From CAUZFZ01 sp963579025 (lineage in GTDB: Bacteria > Planctomycetota > Planctomycetia > Planctomycetales > Planctomycetaceae), in assembly GCA_963579025.1 (NCBI GenBank), contig CAUZFZ010000114.1, positions 1 through 35,604 on the forward strand: 35,604 nucleotides of DNA. The letters run 5' to 3'. Shown here piece after piece: positions 35,412 through 35,604 of this stretch (position 1 is the stretch's first letter; each line of letters begins with the position of its first letter). The notes beneath the pieces were generated by a model. It was not told the DNA's origin and did no database searches. It saw only the letters and a program-made list of their open reading frames with translations. The position numbers and the translations under genes were made by a program.

Positions 35412-35604
35412 ATGGTCTCGCCTACCTACTTCCAGCGGAGCGCTGACTCCCTTGTGGTGCCGGTAAAACCTCCAGGCAACCGTGTCTCGGAGGGGTCCAG
35501 TCTCTGTGGGGCGCGGATTATGCGGCGGTTTTTGCAGCGTGGGAGCTGTTTTCTCCGTAAGGTCGCAGTCCGGCGGGATAGGCGGCCCTCAGAGTTGCCC
35601 CGTA

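Overview
The window most likely comes from a planctomycete chromosome (class Planctomycetia), from moderately GC-rich DNA. This rests on the protein repertoire: a Ser/Thr kinase fused to a cyclase-like domain and an AAA/TPR module, a LamG/LRR/SUMF1/WD40 mosaic protein, a PQQ-type beta-propeller protein, and a much reduced division/cell-wall (dcw) cluster carrying an unusual LysM protein. No rRNA, tRNA, CRISPR array, phage or transposase gene was recognised.

Layout, left to right. (1) 410-3758, plus strand: a GMC-family flavin oxidoreductase, then a periplasmic disulfide-forming pair made of a VKOR-family membrane oxidase and a DsbA-like CPHC thioredoxin-fold protein. (2) 4053-9184, plus: a 1415-residue kinase/cyclase/AAA/TPR signalling protein followed by a phytanoyl-CoA dioxygenase-like enzyme. 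(3) 9191-15721: a small convergent membrane protein, a membrane-anchored beta-propeller protein, leucyl aminopeptidase PepA, a YfhO-like multi-pass membrane protein and a 70-residue antitoxin-like protein. (4) 15728-20926, minus: a three-gene ABC-2 export system (exported protein with a GATase-like region, ATPase, internally duplicated permease). (5) 21124-26329: an EamA/DMT transporter (plus), a Ycf46-like AAA+ ATPase (minus) and an outer-membrane barrel of the alginate-export type (plus). (6) 26546-31555, minus: rsmH - LysM membrane protein - ftsL-like - ftsI, a dcw remnant. (7) 31929 to the end, minus: the LamG/LRR/SUMF1/WD40 mosaic protein, whose 5' end looks incomplete.

The most notable non-coding structures are two dispersed repeats. 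One is a palindromic element of about 107-112 bp present twice in opposite orientation (3768-3874 and 26435-26546), each copy placed right at the 3' end of a gene. The other is a three-hairpin element (12921-13014) between pepA and the YfhO-like gene. A 13-bp tandem repeat lies just upstream of rsmH, and a clear intrinsic terminator follows the porin gene.

Functionally the window is dominated by envelope biology: periplasmic disulfide formation, cell-wall synthesis and division, an ABC-2 exporter and an outer-membrane channel. The strongest candidate for something little described is the LysM-bearing, proline/glycine-rich single-pass protein translationally coupled to rsmH and placed between rsmH and ftsL/ftsI. 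The two palindromic repeat families come next. All family assignments are from reading the sequence; no database search was run.
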